DNA of 5,800 nt from assembly GCA_002401225.1 (NCBI GenBank), contig NVSM01000023.1, forward strand, positions 24,783 through 30,582, written 5' to 3'. The position numbers were made by a program, and so were the translations under genes. Positions within the stretch are counted from its first letter, which is position 1, and every line of letters starts with the position of its first letter. A model generated the notes under the pieces. The model was not told the DNA's origin, did no database searches, and worked only from the letters and a program-made list of their open reading frames with translations. Origin of the DNA: a bacterium. GTDB taxonomy: Bacteria; Planctomycetota; Phycisphaerae; Phycisphaerales; UBA1924. Below are positions 5,283-5,800 of this stretch, one piece after another.

Positions 5283-5800
5283 TTATTTCTCAGCATTATC
5301 GCCAGCAGGAAGCAACTCGCCTGCACCAAGTATCAACGCAAGCATCTCATCGATGTCAGCATATGTCAGCGCGCCATTAACAATCGGAACTCGAATAATC
5401 CGTCGCCCATCAACCACCGCATGCCCAACAAGCATCTCATTGCGCTCGCGTAACAAATCACAAATCGATCGGCTACATTTCCCCTTCACCTCAAAGCACA
5501 CATTCACATACGCAGGCTCACAAGAAAGCACAAACCGATTATCGTCATCAATCTTCCGTGCGCAATACTGCGTCAACTCCATCAAATGCTCAATCCGTTG
5601 ACAATACCCAGTGTCACCGTGGTGCTTCCATGCTGCCCAAACCTTGAGCGCATCGTTCCGCCGACCGCATTGGATCGATCGAGTCCCCGGGTTGTATAAA
5701 TCATCATCCGCCTGGAACAAATAATCAGCAGTCTCATCCAAACTCCGGCGAAGATACTCCGGTTCACGCGTGATAAACCCCGCAGCACTCAATGGCACAC
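5283..5800 (-). CDS. PLP-dependent group II decarboxylase, glutamate/cysteine-sulfinate type (C-terminal part, truncated by window end)
   Basis: Only the last 172 or so codons are visible, ending in TAA at 5285-5283; the family is usually near 480-500 residues, so the N-terminal two thirds lie beyond 5800. The first whole codon, at 5798, is GTG encoding internal Val, not a start. VPLSAAGFITRE matches the segment just after the PLP-binding lysine in glutamate decarboxylases (Lys, then GVPLQCSA), so that lysine should fall about four codons outside the window. Further family blocks follow: DYLFQ, TRSIQCGRRNDALKVW, AAWKHHGDTG, EPAYVNVCFEV and, near the end, RVPIVNGALTYADID, all close to animal-type GAD and cysteine-sulfinate decarboxylase. 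The expected reaction is alpha-decarboxylation of an acidic amino acid, but substrates in bacteria include glutamate, aspartate, 2,4-diaminobutyrate and aromatic amino acids, and these residues do not decide. The gene converges on the NorB-like gene with one base between the stops. Confidence 0.9.
   Translation of the reverse strand, partial: VPLSAAGFITREPEYLRRSLDETADYLFQADDDLYNPGTRSIQCGRRNDALKVWAAWKHHGDTGYCQRIEHLMELTQYCARKIDDDNRFVLSCEPAYVNVCFEVKGKCSRSICDLLRERNEMLVGHAVVDGRRIIRVPIVNGALTYADIDEMLALILGAGELLPAGDNAEK

Noticed and set aside
1..5800. CRISPR array, tRNA, rRNA, insertion sequence or attachment site
   Set aside because: No regularly spaced repeats, no cloverleaf with a CCA-type acceptor, no transposase motif and no terminal inverted repeats were seen. 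The only clear inverted repeat is the terminator hairpin, and the only direct repeat noted is within the dockerin-like tail.

Overview
The window looks like chromosomal DNA from a planctomycete, most likely a marine Phycisphaerae relative. The main clue is the C-terminus of the first gene: two copies of a D-x-N-x-D-G-(hydrophobic)-x-N-F-F-D-I-S-x-F-L motif, bounded by GC at the start and GCP at the very end. This is the calcium-binding dockerin-like tail common on exported proteins of that group. The lineage call is inference from motif style and moderate base composition.

Layout, left to right. (1) Positions 1-1706, plus strand: the 3' part of a large exported protein with an unrecognised beta-rich region, a helical linker, a cadherin/VCBS-like Ig domain and the dockerin-like tail. 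Its start is off the window. (2) Positions 1742-1773: a perfect 13-bp hairpin with a short T run, between two convergent genes. (3) Positions 1773-2927, minus strand: a saccharopine-dehydrogenase-family oxidoreductase, closest by eye to L-lysine 6-dehydrogenase. (4) Positions 2928-3095: a 168-bp divergent intergenic region with no promoter I can defend. (5) Positions 3096-5281, plus strand: a two-gene operon with overlapping stop and start (ATGA). It encodes a membrane-anchored di-heme cytochrome c (NorC-like, with a second heme domain) and a 12-helix heme-copper-oxidase-superfamily subunit resembling NorB. (6) Positions 5283-5800, minus strand: the C-terminal third of a PLP-dependent group II decarboxylase (glutamate/cysteine-sulfinate type), which runs off the window. 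Its stop codon is one base from the stop of the oxidase-like gene.

The most interesting element is the two-gene respiratory module. The large subunit keeps many NorB landmarks: the helix-II haem His, a GREY motif, the HH pair, a Glu 21 residues after that pair, HGT, and a helix-X His. It lacks the first non-haem metal His and the neighbouring catalytic Glu. It also has Met where the second low-spin haem His should be (HAM instead of HxH). The module therefore looks like an atypical, possibly non-canonical member of the NO reductase/cbb3 group, fed by its own di-heme cytochrome. The flanking amino-acid enzymes lie on the opposite strand and show no evident link to it.
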